A stretch of 64,000 bases of DNA from Paracoccaceae bacterium. Its GTDB lineage: Bacteria; Pseudomonadota; Alphaproteobacteria; Rhodobacterales; Rhodobacteraceae. A model generated the notes under the pieces. The model was not told the DNA's origin, did no database searches, and worked only from the letters and a program-made list of their open reading frames with translations. The position numbers and the translations under genes were made by a program. Below, one piece after another: positions 42,216 through 53,036 of this stretch. The stretch lies in NCBI GenBank assembly GCA_019911965.1, contig JAIOJF010000049.1:1-64000 (forward strand), read 5' to 3'. Each line of letters begins with the position of its first letter. Within the stretch, counting starts at the first letter, position 1.

Positions 42216-45062
42216 ATGTCCTTCACCCCGACCGATTACCTGCCTTATGATTTCGCCAACCGACGCCATATCGGCCCCTCTCCGGCTGAAATGGAGGCCA
42301 TGCTGGACCTGCTTGGCCAGCCCTCGCTGGACGCGCTGATTGATGCCACCGTACCGGCCGCGATACGCCAGAAGGTGCCGCTGCAATGGGAACGCGCCAA
42401 ATCCGAACGCGAGGTCCTGTTCCACATGCGCGAGGTGGCCAAGAAGAACCGCCACATGGTCAGCCTGATCGGCCAGGGCTATTACGGCACGGTGACGCCG
42501 CCTGCGATCCAGCGCAACATCCTGGAAAACCCGGCCTGGTACACCGCCTACACGCCTTACCAGCCGGAAATCAGCCAGGGCCGGCTGGAGGCGTTGCTGA
42601 ACTTCCAGACCATGATCAGCGATCTGACGGGGCTGGAGATCGCCAATGCCTCGCTCCTGGACGAGGCCACCGCCTGCGCCGAGGCGATGACGATGGCTGA
42701 GCGGGTGGCGAAATCGAAGGCCAGGGCGATTTTCGTTGACCGTGACTGCCATCCGCAGAATATCGCGGTGATCCGCACCCGCGCGGCCCCCCTGGGCATC
42801 AAGGTGATTGTCGGCAATCCGGCGCGAATGGATGCGACCAAGGTGTTTGCCGGGCTGTTCCAATATCCCGGCACCTACGGCCATGTCAGCGATTTCACCG
42901 CGCAGATTTCCGCGCTGCACGAACAGGGCGGCATCGGCATCGTTGCCGCCGATCTTCTGTCGCTGACCCTGCTGAAGGAACCGGGAGCGATGGGGGCGGA
43001 TATCGCCGTCGGCACCACCCAGCGCTTCGGCGTGCCGATGGGCTATGGCGGTCCGCATGCCGCCTATATGGCGACGCGCGATGCCTATAAACGCTCGATG
43101 CCGGGGCGGATCGTCGGGGTGTCGATCGACAGCCACGGCAACCGCGCCTACCGGTTGAGCCTGCAAACCCGGGAACAGCATATCCGCCGCGAAAAGGCCA
43201 CGTCGAATGTCTGCACGGCGCAGGCCTTGCTGGCGGTGATGGCCTCGTTTTACGGCGTGTTTCATGGCCCCGAGGGGCTGAAGGCCATTGCCCAGCGCAT
43301 CCACCGCAAGACGGTGCGGCTGGCGCGCGGGCTGGAAGAAGCGGGCTTCAAGGTTGATCCCAAGGCGTTCTTCGACACGATCACAGTCGATGTCGGCCCG
43401 TTGCAGGCGGCGGTGTTGAAATCGGCGGTGGATGAGGGGCTGAACCTCCGGAAAGTCGGCGAGCGCCGGGTTGGCATCTCGATTGACGAAGCCACCCGCC
43501 CGGCGGCGATCGAGGCGGTCTGGCGGGCCTTCGGCATCACGCGGCGAGATCAGGATTTCCAGCACGAATACCGGGTGCCGGATGCGATGCACCGCACCAG
43601 CAGTTACCTGACGCATCCGGTGTTCCACATGAACCGCGCCGAAAGCGAGATGATGCGCTACATGCGTCGGCTGGCGGATCGCGATCTGGCGCTGGACCGG
43701 GCGATGATCCCGCTGGGGTCCTGTACGATGAAGCTGAACGCGGCGGCGGAAATGATCCCGCTGTCCTGGCCGGAATTTGCCCATATGCACCCGTTCGTGC
43801 CGGAAGATCAGGCGCAGGGCTATGGCGAGATGATCGACGATCTGTCGGCCAAGCTGTGCCAGATCACCGGTTATGACGCGATCTCGATGCAGCCCAATTC
43901 CGGGGCGCAAGGCGAATATGCCGGGCTTTTGACCATCGCCGCCTATCACCGCTCGCGCGGCGACAAGTCCCGCGATGTCTGCCTGATCCCGATGTCGGCG
44001 CATGGCACCAACCCGGCCTCGGCCCAGATGGCGGGAATGCAAGTGGTGCCGGTCAAGACGGCGGCCAACGGCGATATCGACGTGGCCGATTTCCGCGCCA
44101 AGGCGCAGGCCAATGCCGCGCGGCTGGCGGCCTGCATGATCACCTATCCCTCGACCCACGGCGTGTTCGAGGAAACCGTGATCGAGGTTTGCGCCATCAC
44201 CCATGAATTCGGCGGCCAGGTCTATATGGACGGGGCCAACATGAACGCGATGGTCGGGCTGTCCCGGCCCGGCGATATCGGCTCGGATGTCAGCCATTTG
44301 AACCTGCACAAGACCTTCGCCATTCCGCATGGCGGTGGCGGGCCGGGCATGGGGCCGATCGGCGTCAAGGCGCATCTGATCCCGTTTTTGCCAGCCGATC
44401 CGCGCCTGCCCGATGGCGGCGCGGTGTCGGCGGCGCCATACGGCTCGGCCTCGATCCTGGCGATCTCGTGGTCCTATTGCATGCTGATGGGCGGGCCGGG
44501 CCTGACTCAGGCGACCCGGGTGGCGATCCTGAATGCCAACTACATCGCCAAGCGGCTGGAGGGCGCGTACGACGTGCTCTACAAGGGCCCGAAGGGCTTC
44601 GTGGCGCATGAGTGTATTTTGGACACGCGGCCCTTGAAGGACAATGCCGGGGTCACGGTGGATGACATCGCCAAGCGCCTGATGGATTGCGGCTTTCACG
44701 CCCCCACGATGAGCTTCCCGGTGGTCGGCACGCTCATGATCGAGCCGACCGAAAGCGAGACCAAGGCCGAACTGGACCGGTTTTGCGATGCCATGCTGGC
44801 GATCCGCGAGGAAGCCCGCGATATCGAGGAAGGCCGGATGGATGCGCAGAACAATCCGTTGAAGAACGCACCGCATACGGTCGAGGATCTGGTCAGCGAC
44901 TGGGACCGCCCCTATAGCCGCGAACAGGCCTGCTTTCCGCCGGGCGCGTTCCGGGTGGATAAATACTGGCCGCCGGTCAACCGGGTGGACAACGCCTTCG
45001 GCGACCGCAACCTGGTCTGCATCTGCCCGCCGATGGAGGATTACAGCGACGCCGCCGAGTAG
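42216..45062 (+). CDS. gcvP: glycine dehydrogenase (decarboxylating), P protein
   Basis: A 948-residue PLP enzyme, the single-chain form of the P protein. The PLP lysine is in [16 protein letters not shown] and two homologous halves are visible. It decarboxylates glycine and loads the aminomethyl group on GcvH. The start [10 protein letters not shown] has GGAG eight bases upstream. A long open frame on the opposite strand of this gene is a composition effect. Confidence 0.96.
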   Translation: MSFTPTDYLPYDFANRRHIGPSPAEMEAMLDLLGQPSLDALIDATVPAAIRQKVPLQWERAKSEREVLFHMREVAKKNRHMVSLIGQGYYGTVTPPAIQRNILENPAWYTAYTPYQPEISQGRLEALLNFQTMISDLTGLEIANASLLDEATACAEAMTMAERVAKSKARAIFVDRDCHPQNIAVIRTRAAPLGIKVIVGNPARMDATKVFAGLFQYPGTYGHVSDFTAQISALHEQGGIGIVAADLLSLTLLKEPGAMGADIAVGTTQRFGVPMGYGGPHAAYMATRDAYKRSMPGRIVGVSIDSHGNRAYRLSLQTREQHIRREKATSNVCTAQALLAVMASFYGVFHGPEGLKAIAQRIHRKTVRLARGLEEAGFKVDPKAFFDTITVDVGPLQAAVLKSAVDEGLNLRKVGERRVGISIDEATRPAAIEAVWRAFGITRRDQDFQHEYRVPDAMHRTSSYLTHPVFHMNRAESEMMRYMRRLADRDLALDRAMIPLGSCTMKLNAAAEMIPLSWPEFAHMHPFVPEDQAQGYGEMIDDLSAKLCQITGYDAISMQPNSGAQGEYAGLLTIAAYHRSRGDKSRDVCLIPMSAHGTNPASAQMAGMQVVPVKTAANGDIDVADFRAKAQANAARLAACMITYPSTHGVFEETVIEVCAITHEFGGQVYMDGANMNAMVGLSRPGDIGSDVSHLNLHKTFAIPHGGGGPGMGPIGVKAHLIPFLPADPRLPDGGAVSAAPYGSASILAISWSYCMLMGGPGLTQATRVAILNANYIAKRLEGAYDVLYKGPKGFVAHECILDTRPLKDNAGVTVDDIAKRLMDCGFHAPTMSFPVVGTLMIEPTESETKAELDRFCDAMLAIREEARDIEEGRMDAQNNPLKNAPHTVEDLVSDWDRPYSREQACFPPGAFRVDKYWPPVNRVDNAFGDRNLVCICPPMEDYSDAAE

Positions 45063-45067
45063 CGGCG

Positions 45068-45652
45068 ATGCGCTGTTTCATCGCCCTGCCGCTGCCGGAC
45101 CCGGTTTGCGACCGGCTGGAGGAGGTCCAGCAGGTGCTGCGCGCCGGGCGGCCGGTTCCGCGCGAGAACCTGCACCTGACGCTGGCGTTTCTGGACGATC
45201 AACCAGCCGCGGTGCTGGAGGAATTGCATGACGGCCTGTCGGCGATCCGGGTGCCGCCGTTCGATCTGAGGCTGGCGGGGCTGGGGGTGTTTGGCGGCAG
45301 TCGCCCGCGCGTGCTCCACGCCGAGGCCGAGGCCAGCCCGGCGCTCGGCGGCCTTCATCGCCGGGTGCGGGCAGCGGCGCGTATGGCCGGGATCGAGTTG
45401 CCCCGCGAGCGCTTCCGCCCGCATGTCACGCTGGCCCGGTTTGGTCCGTCCGAGGCCGGGGTGGCAAGTGCCGTGGCCTGGGCGATGCGGGTTCATGGCG
45501 CATTTACGGTTGCGCCGTTCACGATACGGGAATTCGCGCTTTTCGGCTCAACCCTGATGCCGGATGGTCCGGTCTACGAGATTCTTGCAGACTATCCGCT
45601 GGCGTTTCAGCCGAGCGCCGAGTGGGACAACCGTGCGCCCGAGGACGTCTGA
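45068..45652 (+). CDS. thpR: RNA 2',3'-cyclic phosphodiesterase (2'-5' RNA ligase family)
   Basis: A 194-residue 2H phosphoesterase. The two catalytic HxTx motifs are H36-L-T38 (ENLHLTLAF) and HVTLARF near residue 124. It hydrolyses 2',3'-cyclic phosphates on RNA ends. It begins five bases after gcvP, an unrelated gene probably carried on the same transcript. Confidence 0.92.
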   Translation: MRCFIALPLPDPVCDRLEEVQQVLRAGRPVPRENLHLTLAFLDDQPAAVLEELHDGLSAIRVPPFDLRLAGLGVFGGSRPRVLHAEAEASPALGGLHRRVRAAARMAGIELPRERFRPHVTLARFGPSEAGVASAVAWAMRVHGAFTVAPFTIREFALFGSTLMPDGPVYEILADYPLAFQPSAEWDNRAPEDV

Positions 45653-45663
45653 CGCGCGGTGCC

Positions 45664-45693
45664 GTTCGGGCGCACAGGAATCACCGCCCGAAC
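45664..45693. terminator. bidirectional hairpin between thpR and the FAD reductase
   Basis: Perfect arms GTTCGGGCG (45664-45672) and CGCCCGAAC (45685-45693). The right arm lies inside the last codons of the convergent gene. It fits a shared terminator for the two genes. Confidence 0.55.
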
Positions 45694-46853
45694 AGCGGGC
45701 GCAGCCATCGCCTCGGATCGAGCAGACGCCAGGCGAAGCGGCGCTCCAACTCGCGGTAGGTGCTCAGACCGTCCAGCAGATCGAAAAACGCCAGCCGCAA
45801 TTCGGGTGAATGCTGCAACCGCGCCCTGAAGCGCGCCTCCAGCCTTGGTGAAAACGCATAGCGCCGCAGCCGCACTGACCGGGACAACTCGTCATGGATC
45901 GCGGCCAGACTGCGCCGGTAAAATTCCAGCGCCTGCCCGGTTTGTTGCGCGGCGATAGCCCGGGCCGCCGCCCCGGCAGCCAGCCGGCCAGAATCCAGCG
46001 CATGCGCGATGCCTTCGCCGGTCAGCGGATCGACCAGCCCCGCCGCATCTCCCGCCAGCAGGATGTTGCCGCGCCCGGGATGCGCCCGAAAATCGCCGAA
46101 CGGGATGAAATGCCCCTTGATCCGGGCCGCCGCCGGATCGACGCCGCCGGCACTGAGCAAGGCCTTCATCCGCGCCTGCATGTCGGGATTTTCGCAATGC
46201 AGACCGCCCAGCCCGATGGTGCGCCCGTGACGTTTGGGAAAGGCCCAGCCATAGCCCCAGTCCACCGCGCGAAAATCAATCTGCATCACCGGCGGCAATG
46301 CCGGTGAATCCGTCACTTCGGTTTCCAGGGCAAACCCGATCCGCGCGGGATCGAAGGCACGCCCGAACAGGCTGCGGGCCACCTGGCTGTTGACGCCGTC
46401 CGCACCGATCAGCACGCCATAGCTGAACCGCCCGGGATCGCCGGTGACAAGGTTCTGCTCAGGCTCGATCGTGGCCAGCCGCGCGCCCTCGAATACCTCC
46501 ACCCCGGCGGCGACGGCGTGGCGCAGCAAGTGGTGGTCGAAATCGCGGCGCATGGTGAAATGCAGATCGCGCGGGGCGTCGAACTCGGCCAGCACCTCGC
46601 CTGCGAAGGCAAAGCATGTGCGCCGCGCGGCCAGGAAATCCGCCCCGGCATCGGGCGAGCCGAACAGCTCCGCCAAGATACGCCTGCCCCGCCCCGAGAC
46701 CAGCCCGCCGCACAGCTTGTCGCGCGGGAAAGCCGCCTTGTCGATCAGCGCAACGCTCAGGTTGGCCCGCCGTGCGGTGATCGCCGCCGCACTCCCCGCC
46801 GGGCCGCCGCCAATGACGACGACATCGAAATGTCTGTCCCTTGTCTGCCGCAT
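45681..46853 (-). CDS. geranylgeranyl-reductase-family FAD oxidoreductase
   Basis: A 390-residue flavoprotein. The N-terminal Rossmann motif is VVIGGGPAGSAAAITARR, followed by DKLCGGLVSGRG, and the second FAD contact GDAAGLVDPLTGEGI lies near residue 285. Related enzymes reduce isoprenoid chains of bacteriochlorophyll or lipids, or act as hydroxylases. No photosynthesis gene is in the window, so the substrate is open. It diverges from trxC. Confidence 0.85.
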   Translation of the reverse strand: MRQTRDRHFDVVVIGGGPAGSAAAITARRANLSVALIDKAAFPRDKLCGGLVSGRGRRILAELFGSPDAGADFLAARRTCFAFAGEVLAEFDAPRDLHFTMRRDFDHHLLRHAVAAGVEVFEGARLATIEPEQNLVTGDPGRFSYGVLIGADGVNSQVARSLFGRAFDPARIGFALETEVTDSPALPPVMQIDFRAVDWGYGWAFPKRHGRTIGLGGLHCENPDMQARMKALLSAGGVDPAAARIKGHFIPFGDFRAHPGRGNILLAGDAAGLVDPLTGEGIAHALDSGRLAAGAAARAIAAQQTGQALEFYRRSLAAIHDELSRSVRLRRYAFSPRLEARFRARLQHSPELRLAFFDLLDGLSTYRELERRFAWRLLDPRRWLRPLFGR

Positions 46854-47015
46854 TGCCTGCTGCCTTCATCTGAACCGGTGCGACTGCATCAGGTTCGGCC
46901 CCGATGGGCAAGCCGGAACCGGCTGAACCGGGGCAAAACCGGCCGCATTCTTGAAATCCGCACCGGTCGCGACGATATGGCGGGGCAGACGGAAACCTGA
47001 TCGGAGGGCGCGGAC

Positions 47016-47462
47016 ATGCCCGAAGCCAAGAAGCTGACATGCCTGGAATGCGGCGGCGTGAACCGGGTGCCGGTGGCGAAACTGACCGCCGGACCGAAAT
47101 GCGGCGTGTGCGGCGCGAAACTGGCCGATGGCAAGGTGCGCGAGCTTGATCCGCAAACGCTGGCCAAGGCGACGGCGAATGACGAGGTGCCGCTGGTGGT
47201 GGATTTCTGGGCGCCGTGGTGCGGGCCGTGCCGGATGATGGCCCCGGAATTTGCCCGCGCATCGCAGGCAATGTCGCCAAATGTGCGCTTCGCCAAGATC
47301 AACACCGAGGATTTCCCGCAAGTCTCGCAGAAATTCGGCATTCGCGGCATTCCCCTGCTGATCGTGTTCCACAAGGGGCGCGAGATTGCCCGGCAGGCCG
47401 GGGCCAATCCGGCCTCGGTGATCGAAAGCTACGTGCGGGCCAAGACCGGCGTCAATGTCTGA
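47016..47462 (+). CDS. trxC: thioredoxin 2
   Basis: A 148-residue thioredoxin with an N-terminal zinc ribbon (C9/C12 and C29/C32) and the active site WC69GPC72. This domain order defines TrxC, the oxidative-stress thioredoxin of the cytoplasm. It is followed by two tRNA genes. Confidence 0.95.
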   Translation: MPEAKKLTCLECGGVNRVPVAKLTAGPKCGVCGAKLADGKVRELDPQTLAKATANDEVPLVVDFWAPWCGPCRMMAPEFARASQAMSPNVRFAKINTEDFPQVSQKFGIRGIPLLIVFHKGREIARQAGANPASVIESYVRAKTGVNV

Positions 47463-47471
47463 CACCCGCCC

Positions 47472-47500
47472 TTGACAAGTCGGCGATCCGGGGCCAGATA
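47472..47500 (+). promoter_or_regulatory. promoter of the tRNA-Ala gene
   Basis: A perfect -35 TTGACA at 47472-47477 and, 17 bases on, a weak -10-like CAGATA at 47495-47500, ten bases before the tRNA-Ala gene. Confidence 0.5.
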
Positions 47501-47510
47501 AGCGCCCCAA

Positions 47511-47586
<76 letters not shown>

Positions 47587-47636
47587 AATCCCGCTTGAAG
47601 CCATGTCGCGCAGTTGCTATGCAGCCCGAGGATCGG

Positions 47637-47710
47637 GCGGGCGTTGTGTAATGGTAAGACCTCAGCCTTCCAAGCTGATGACGCGGGTTCGATTCCCGCC
47701 GCCCGCTCCA
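47637..47710 (+). tRNA. tRNA-Gly (TCC)
   Basis: A complete cloverleaf with acceptor GCGGGCG/CGCCCGC, anticodon loop TTCCAAG reading TCC, T arm CGGGTTCGATTCCCG and an encoded CCA end. It lies 50 bp after tRNA-Ala and is probably cotranscribed. Confidence 0.95.
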
Positions 47711-47831
47711 AAACCTTCCTTATCAGCGATACGCGCCGAAAATCCGGCGTTTCGCGTCGGTTTTGGGGCTGTTTCCGGGACAGGGCGGCGATTAGGATTT
47801 CGCCAGGTCAACCCGTACAGGACACCCGCCC

Positions 47832-49334
47832 ATGCGCCCGAACATCCTTTTGATCATGGCCGATCAGCTTGCCCCGCAATTTACCGGCGCTTATGGCCAT
47901 CCGCTGGTAAAAACCCCGAATATCTCGGCCCTGGCGGCTCGCGGCACGCGGTTTGATGCCGCCTATTGCAACGCGCCACTATGTGCGCCGTCGCGGTTCA
48001 GTTTCATGTCGGGGCAATTGGTGACGCGGATTGCGGCCTATGACAATGCCTCGGAATTTCCCGCCACGGTGCCAACCTTTGCGCATTACCTGCGTGCAGC
48101 GGGCTATCGCACCTGTCTGGCGGGCAAGATGCATTTCGTCGGCCCCGATCAGTTGCACGGGTTTGAAGAACGTGTGACCACCGATGTCTACCCGTCCGAC
48201 CATGCCTGGACGCCGGATTGGGAAGCCCCGGACGAGCGGATCGACAAGTGGTATCACAACATGGATTCGGTGCGCGAGGCCGGCCCCGCCGCCACCACTT
48301 TCCAGATCGAATATGACGACGAGGTGGCGTTCTTCGCCCGCCGCCGGATTTTCGATTATGCCAAGGCAAACGTGCAGCCGTTCTGCATGGTCGCCAGTTT
48401 CATCCATCCGCATGATCCTTATGTCGCGCGGCCGGAATGGTGGAACCTCTACGACGATGCCGAGATCGACATGCCCGATACCGACTATTCGGTCGATCCG
48501 CATACCGCCCGCCTCAGGCACGGGATCGAGGCGGATGTGGTCGCGGTATCCGATCAGGATATCCGCAACGCCCGCCACGGCTATTTCGCCAATACCTCGT
48601 ATTTCGACAGCAAGGTCGGCGAGTTGGTGCAGGCGGTGGACGAGGCCGGGATGCTGGACAATACCATCGTCATCGTCACCTCGGATCATGGCGACATGCT
48701 GGGCGAGCGTGGTCTTTGGTACAAGATGAACTTCTTTGAGCATTCCGCGCGGGTGCCGCTGGTGATTGCCGGGCCGGGGATCGCGCAGGGCATATCGGGC
48801 AATCCGTGTTCGCTGGTGGATATCTTGCCGACGCTTCTGGATATCGCAGGAATCGATGACAGCGCGCTGGGGATGCCGGTGGATGGCCGATCATTGCTGC
48901 CTGCGGCCCGGGGCGAGGGCGATACCGGCGACGAGGCGATCGGGGAATATTGCGCCGAATGTGCCAGTGATCCGATCTTCCTGATCCGCCGCGGGGATTG
49001 GAAATACATCCATTGCGACGCCTACCCGCCGATGCTGTTCAACATCGCGGACGATCCCGCCGAAAAGGTCAACCTGGCGACGGATCCGGCCCATGCCGAC
49101 CGCGCCGCCGCCTTTGCCGCCGAGGTTGCCACCCGCTGGGACAGTGCGGCCATCAAGACGCATGTCATCGCCACCCAGAAACAGCGCCGCGCCGTGCATG
49201 AGGCGATGCAGTCGGGCAAGCTGGTCAGTTGGGATTACAACCCGCCGCGCGATGCCGCCAATGAATATGTGCGCAACCACATGGACTGGACCGAGGCCGC
49301 CGAACGCAACCGTTTTCCGCCCTTCCGGCGGTAG
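47832..49334 (+). CDS. betC: choline-sulfatase
   Basis: A 500-residue type I sulfatase. The formylglycine motif is C51-A-P-S-R55 (LCAPSRFSFMSG), metal ligands are seen in IMADQ at the start and SDHGDMLGERG, and the C-terminal extension typical of BetC (SWDYNPPRDAANEYVRNHMDW) is present. It hydrolyses choline-O-sulfate to choline and sulfate, giving a second betaine precursor beside carnitine. No signal peptide, so it is cytoplasmic. No bet oxidation genes are adjacent. Confidence 0.9.
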   Translation: MRPNILLIMADQLAPQFTGAYGHPLVKTPNISALAARGTRFDAAYCNAPLCAPSRFSFMSGQLVTRIAAYDNASEFPATVPTFAHYLRAAGYRTCLAGKMHFVGPDQLHGFEERVTTDVYPSDHAWTPDWEAPDERIDKWYHNMDSVREAGPAATTFQIEYDDEVAFFARRRIFDYAKANVQPFCMVASFIHPHDPYVARPEWWNLYDDAEIDMPDTDYSVDPHTARLRHGIEADVVAVSDQDIRNARHGYFANTSYFDSKVGELVQAVDEAGMLDNTIVIVTSDHGDMLGERGLWYKMNFFEHSARVPLVIAGPGIAQGISGNPCSLVDILPTLLDIAGIDDSALGMPVDGRSLLPAARGEGDTGDEAIGEYCAECASDPIFLIRRGDWKYIHCDAYPPMLFNIADDPAEKVNLATDPAHADRAAAFAAEVATRWDSAAIKTHVIATQKQRRAVHEAMQSGKLVSWDYNPPRDAANEYVRNHMDWTEAAERNRFPPFRR

Positions 49335-49424
49335 CGGCGCGGGGCAGGTGCCGCGCCCGGCACCGGCTTGACTCGCCCCTGTCTCGCGTTAGCGTTGCCC
49401 TGAACGGGCAGCGGGAGGGGCAGT

Positions 49425-50165
49425 ATGCGCATCAGGGACAAGGTTTGCATCGTAACCGGCGGCGCGGTGGGGATCGGGCGCATCTATGCAAGCGCGCTGG
49501 CCGCGGAAGGCGGGCGGGTGGCGATCCTTGATATCGCCGATGGTGAGGGCCTGGCGGCAGAGCTTGGCGGCATATACCTGAAAACCGATGTCAGCGATGC
49601 CGAACAGGTGCAGGATGCGGTTGCGGCGGTGAAGGCCAGGTTCAGGCGGATCGACGTGCTGGTCAACAATGCGGCGCTGTTCTCGGCCCTGCCGCTGGCG
49701 CGGTATGACCAGATCGCCCCCGATTTGTGGGATCGGGTGATGGCGGTAAACCTGCGCGGCGCATTCCTGATGATCCGCGCCGTCGGCCCGGTAATGGAGG
49801 CGCAGCAATCAGGGCGGATCATCAACATCACCTCCGGCACCACCTACAAGGGGATGCCGCAGATGCTGCATTACGTTTCGTCCAAGGGCGGGCTGGTGGC
49901 CATGACGCGCTGCTTATCGCGTGAATTGGGGGCCAGCAATGTCTGCATCAACAACCTGTCGCCCGGCCTGATCCTGAGCGATTCGATCAAGGCCAATGCC
50001 GAGCATGTGGACATGGCCTCGGACCGGGTGATTGCCAGCCGCGCGCTGAAACGCCACGGCTATCCCGAGGACCTGATCGGTGCGCTGTTGTTCCTGGCCA
50101 GCGACGACAGCGCCTTTGTCACCGGCCAGACAATTGCCGTGGATGGCGGATCGGTCAATACCTGA
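49425..50165 (+). CDS. SDR oxidoreductase
   Basis: A 246-residue classical short-chain dehydrogenase: cofactor motif TGGAVGIGR, NNAA in the middle, active-site serine in NITSGTT and YVSSK. A strong GGGAGGGG ribosome-binding site precedes it. The next genes are an MFS carrier and an FAD-linked hydroxyacid dehydrogenase, so a role in catabolism of a hydroxy- or oxo-acid is plausible. The substrate is unknown. Confidence 0.85.
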   Translation: MRIRDKVCIVTGGAVGIGRIYASALAAEGGRVAILDIADGEGLAAELGGIYLKTDVSDAEQVQDAVAAVKARFRRIDVLVNNAALFSALPLARYDQIAPDLWDRVMAVNLRGAFLMIRAVGPVMEAQQSGRIINITSGTTYKGMPQMLHYVSSKGGLVAMTRCLSRELGASNVCINNLSPGLILSDSIKANAEHVDMASDRVIASRALKRHGYPEDLIGALLFLASDDSAFVTGQTIAVDGGSVNT

Positions 50166-50228
50166 CGCCCTTAAACCCGCAACTCAAGCGGGCTGCGGGC
50201 GCGGCGCAAACAGCATTGGACAATCCCG

Positions 50229-51470
50229 ATGGCCGCCTCTAGCGTCCTGCGGATGATCGCCTCCGCGCAACCTGACAGTGCCTATTCCTGGCTTCGGCTT
50301 CTGGTCACCCTGCTGATCGCGGCGGTGGCCAATGTCGGCATCTGGGCGATCATCGTGGTGATGCCGGCGATCCAGTCCGATTTCGATACCGACCGTTCCG
50401 GCGTGTCGCTGTCCTATACCGCGACGATGATCGGCTTCGGGCTGGGCAATCTGGTGATCGGCCGCGCGGTGGACCGCTTCGGCGTGACGGCATCGCTGAT
50501 CATGGCATCGCTGATGATCGGGGCGGGGTTCGCGCTGGCGACGATCAGCCCGACATTGCCGATCTTCGCCGCCATGCAATTCGTCGTCGGCTTCGGCACG
50601 GCAGTCGGGTTCGGCCCGCTGATCGCGGATATCTCGCACTGGTTCGAGCGCCGCCGCGGTATCGCCGTCGCGATCACCGCCAGCGGTAACTACATTTCCG
50701 GCGCGATCTGGCCGATGGTGCTGTCGGGTATTCTGGCGGATCAGGGCTGGCGCATGGCTTATCTGATCATCGCCGGAACCGTGGTGGTGGTGGTGGTGCC
50801 ACTGGCGCTGCTGCTGCGGCGGCGGATCGGAACCGAGGCCGAGACCGGCCCGTCCGGCCAGCCGCGACGCCCGGCGATGCAGATCGGCTTCACCCCGAGG
50901 CAATTGCAGATGCTGCTGGCGCTGGCCGGGGTGGCCTGCTGCGTGGCGATGTCGATGCCGCAGGTGCATATCGTGGCGCTCTGCGTCGATCTCGGCTTTG
51001 GCCCGGCGGCGGGGGCCGAGATGCTGTCGCTGATGCTGTTGGGCGGTGTGGCCTCAAGGCTGGTATCGGGGATGCTGGCGGACTGGCTGGGCGGGGTGCG
51101 TACGCTGCTGATCGGCTCGGTGCTGCAGGGGGCTGCGTTGTTCCTGTACCTGCCGTTCGACGGGCTGGCCTCGCTTTACATCGTGAGCCTGGTGTTCGGT
51201 CTGTCGCAGGGCGGCATCGTGCCCTCCTACGCGATCATAGTGCGCGAATTCCTGCCGGCCCGCGAGGCCGGGGCGCGGGTGGGGCTGGTGATGATGGCCA
51301 CCGTCATCGGCATGGCGCTGGGCGGCTGGATGTCGGGCTGGATCTTCGATCTGACCGGGTCGTACCAACTGGCCTTCCTGAACGGGATCGCGTGGAATGC
51401 GCTGAATATCGGCATCATTCTCTTGCTGTTGTTCAAGGGTCGGCGGCGGTCTTCGCTGGTGCCGGCCTGA
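50229..51470 (+). CDS. MFS transporter, monocarboxylate-type
   Basis: A 413-residue inner-membrane carrier with twelve predicted helices in two halves. The loop after helix 4 (GFGPLIADISHWFERRRGIA) resembles the monocarboxylate/oxalate-formate group of MFS carriers. Its neighbours fit uptake of an organic acid. The substrate is not visible. Confidence 0.85.
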   Translation: MAASSVLRMIASAQPDSAYSWLRLLVTLLIAAVANVGIWAIIVVMPAIQSDFDTDRSGVSLSYTATMIGFGLGNLVIGRAVDRFGVTASLIMASLMIGAGFALATISPTLPIFAAMQFVVGFGTAVGFGPLIADISHWFERRRGIAVAITASGNYISGAIWPMVLSGILADQGWRMAYLIIAGTVVVVVVPLALLLRRRIGTEAETGPSGQPRRPAMQIGFTPRQLQMLLALAGVACCVAMSMPQVHIVALCVDLGFGPAAGAEMLSLMLLGGVASRLVSGMLADWLGGVRTLLIGSVLQGAALFLYLPFDGLASLYIVSLVFGLSQGGIVPSYAIIVREFLPAREAGARVGLVMMATVIGMALGGWMSGWIFDLTGSYQLAFLNGIAWNALNIGIILLLLFKGRRRSSLVPA

Positions 51471-51577
51471 GCCGCGCCGCGCGTTTTTTCCGAACAATGT
51501 GAAGGTGGGCTGCTTTGTCACTGTTCAAGCGGCGGGCGCGTGGCTAGCCTGCCGGACAGTGATTGCGGAGGATGGAC

Positions 51578-53014
51578 ATGGGCGATCTGATCAGGGAGTT
51601 GAAGGGCATTGTCGGCGCGGGAAATTGCCTTGCGGGGGATGATGACCGGGCGCGCTACGAGGCTGACGTGACACGCCAGCATGTCGGCAAATCGCTGGCG
51701 GTGGTGCGTCCGGGGTCAACTGCCGAGGTGTCGGCGGTGATGCGGCTGGCCAACCGCACGCGTACGCCTGTGGTGCCCTTGTCGGGCAATACCGGGCTGG
51801 CCGGTGGTGGCTATGCCGGGAACGGCGGCGATACCATCATCCTGTCGCTGGAGCGGATGAACCGGGTACTTTCGATCAATACGGCCAGCCGCCTCGCGCG
51901 GGTCGAGGCCGGGGTAATCCTGGCCGATCTGCAAGCCGCCGCCGAGGCCGAGGGGCTGGTATTTCCGCTGATGTTCGGCGCACGCGGGTCCTGCATGATC
52001 GGGGGCAATCTGTCGACCAATGCAGGCGGCTCGAACGTGGTGCGCTACGGCAATACCCGGTCGCTGGTGCTGGGGCTTGAGGCGGTGCTGCCTGATGGCG
52101 AGGTGCTGGACCTGATGTCGGAATTGCGAAAGGACAATACCGGCTACGATCTGAAAGACCTGTTGATCGGGGCGGAGGGCACGTTGGGCGTGATCACCGG
52201 CGCGGTGGTGCAATTGTTCGCGCGGCCCAAGGCCTATGCCACGGCGATGGTCTCGGTGCCCGATATCGCGGGCGGGTTGCAGATACTGCACCGCCTGCAA
52301 TCGGCCAGTGGCGGCGGGGTCGAGGCGTTTGAATACATGCCGCGCGAATATTTCCGCAATCTGCGCGTGGTCGATCCGAAAACACCGGTGTTTATCCCCG
52401 AAGATGCCGAAGTGGGCATCATGATCGAAATCGCCGCCACCTCGGACCGCGACGCGACGCCGGATGCCGATGGATCGGTGCCGGTTGCCGAGGTGCTGAC
52501 CGGCGTTCTGGGCGAATTGATGGAAAGCGGCGCGGTGCTTGATGCCACCGTGGCACAGAATGAAACGCAGCGCGCCCAGATGTGGAAGCAGCGCGAGATG
52601 GCTTTCATGGCGTCGGTGCATCGCGGGCCGGTGATCTCGACCGATGTGGCGGTGCCGCTGGACCGGGTGGACGAATTCCTGCACCGCGCCGATGCCGCCA
52701 TCCTGGCGAAACTGCCGAATGCGGAATTCATCAACGTGGCGCATCTGGGCGACGGCAATCTGCATTATACGATCCTGCCCGATGCCAGTGCGCCGGGGGC
52801 GATTGACGAGGCGGTCGAGGACATGGTTCACACCATCGTCGAGGATGTGGTGGCGGACCTTGGCGGTTCGTTTTCGGCGGAGCATGGCATCGGGCTGCAC
52901 AAGTTGGGGACGATGCGGCGGCGCAAGAACCCGGTGGCGTTGCAGGTGATGCGGGCGATCAAGGCGGCGCTCGATCCCAACAACATCATGAATCCGGGCA
53001 AGACCATTCCCTGA
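51578..53014 (+). CDS. GlcD-like FAD-linked 2-hydroxyacid dehydrogenase
   Basis: A 478-residue flavoprotein of the same type as the one at 36057: FAD segment PLSGNTGLAGGG, SCMIGGNLSTNAGG, the metal-site NVAHLGDGNLHYT and FSAEHGIGLHK. I start at MGDLIRELKG because GGAGG lies six bases before that ATG; a TTG and an ATG just upstream are alternatives. It oxidises a D-2-hydroxyacid such as lactate or hydroxyglutarate. It lies between an MFS carrier and a GntR regulator that may control it. Confidence 0.85.
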   Translation: MGDLIRELKGIVGAGNCLAGDDDRARYEADVTRQHVGKSLAVVRPGSTAEVSAVMRLANRTRTPVVPLSGNTGLAGGGYAGNGGDTIILSLERMNRVLSINTASRLARVEAGVILADLQAAAEAEGLVFPLMFGARGSCMIGGNLSTNAGGSNVVRYGNTRSLVLGLEAVLPDGEVLDLMSELRKDNTGYDLKDLLIGAEGTLGVITGAVVQLFARPKAYATAMVSVPDIAGGLQILHRLQSASGGGVEAFEYMPREYFRNLRVVDPKTPVFIPEDAEVGIMIEIAATSDRDATPDADGSVPVAEVLTGVLGELMESGAVLDATVAQNETQRAQMWKQREMAFMASVHRGPVISTDVAVPLDRVDEFLHRADAAILAKLPNAEFINVAHLGDGNLHYTILPDASAPGAIDEAVEDMVHTIVEDVVADLGGSFSAEHGIGLHKLGTMRRRKNPVALQVMRAIKAALDPNNIMNPGKTIP

Positions 53015-53036
53015 AGCCATTGCCGAACCGGCCGCA

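Noticed and set aside
42120-44876. A 918-codon open frame antisense to gcvP, and a similar 797-codon frame at 55026-57419 antisense to the hydroxylase
   Set aside because: Both are antisense shadows of well-supported genes in GC-rich DNA, with arginine/histidine/alanine-rich composition and no family features.
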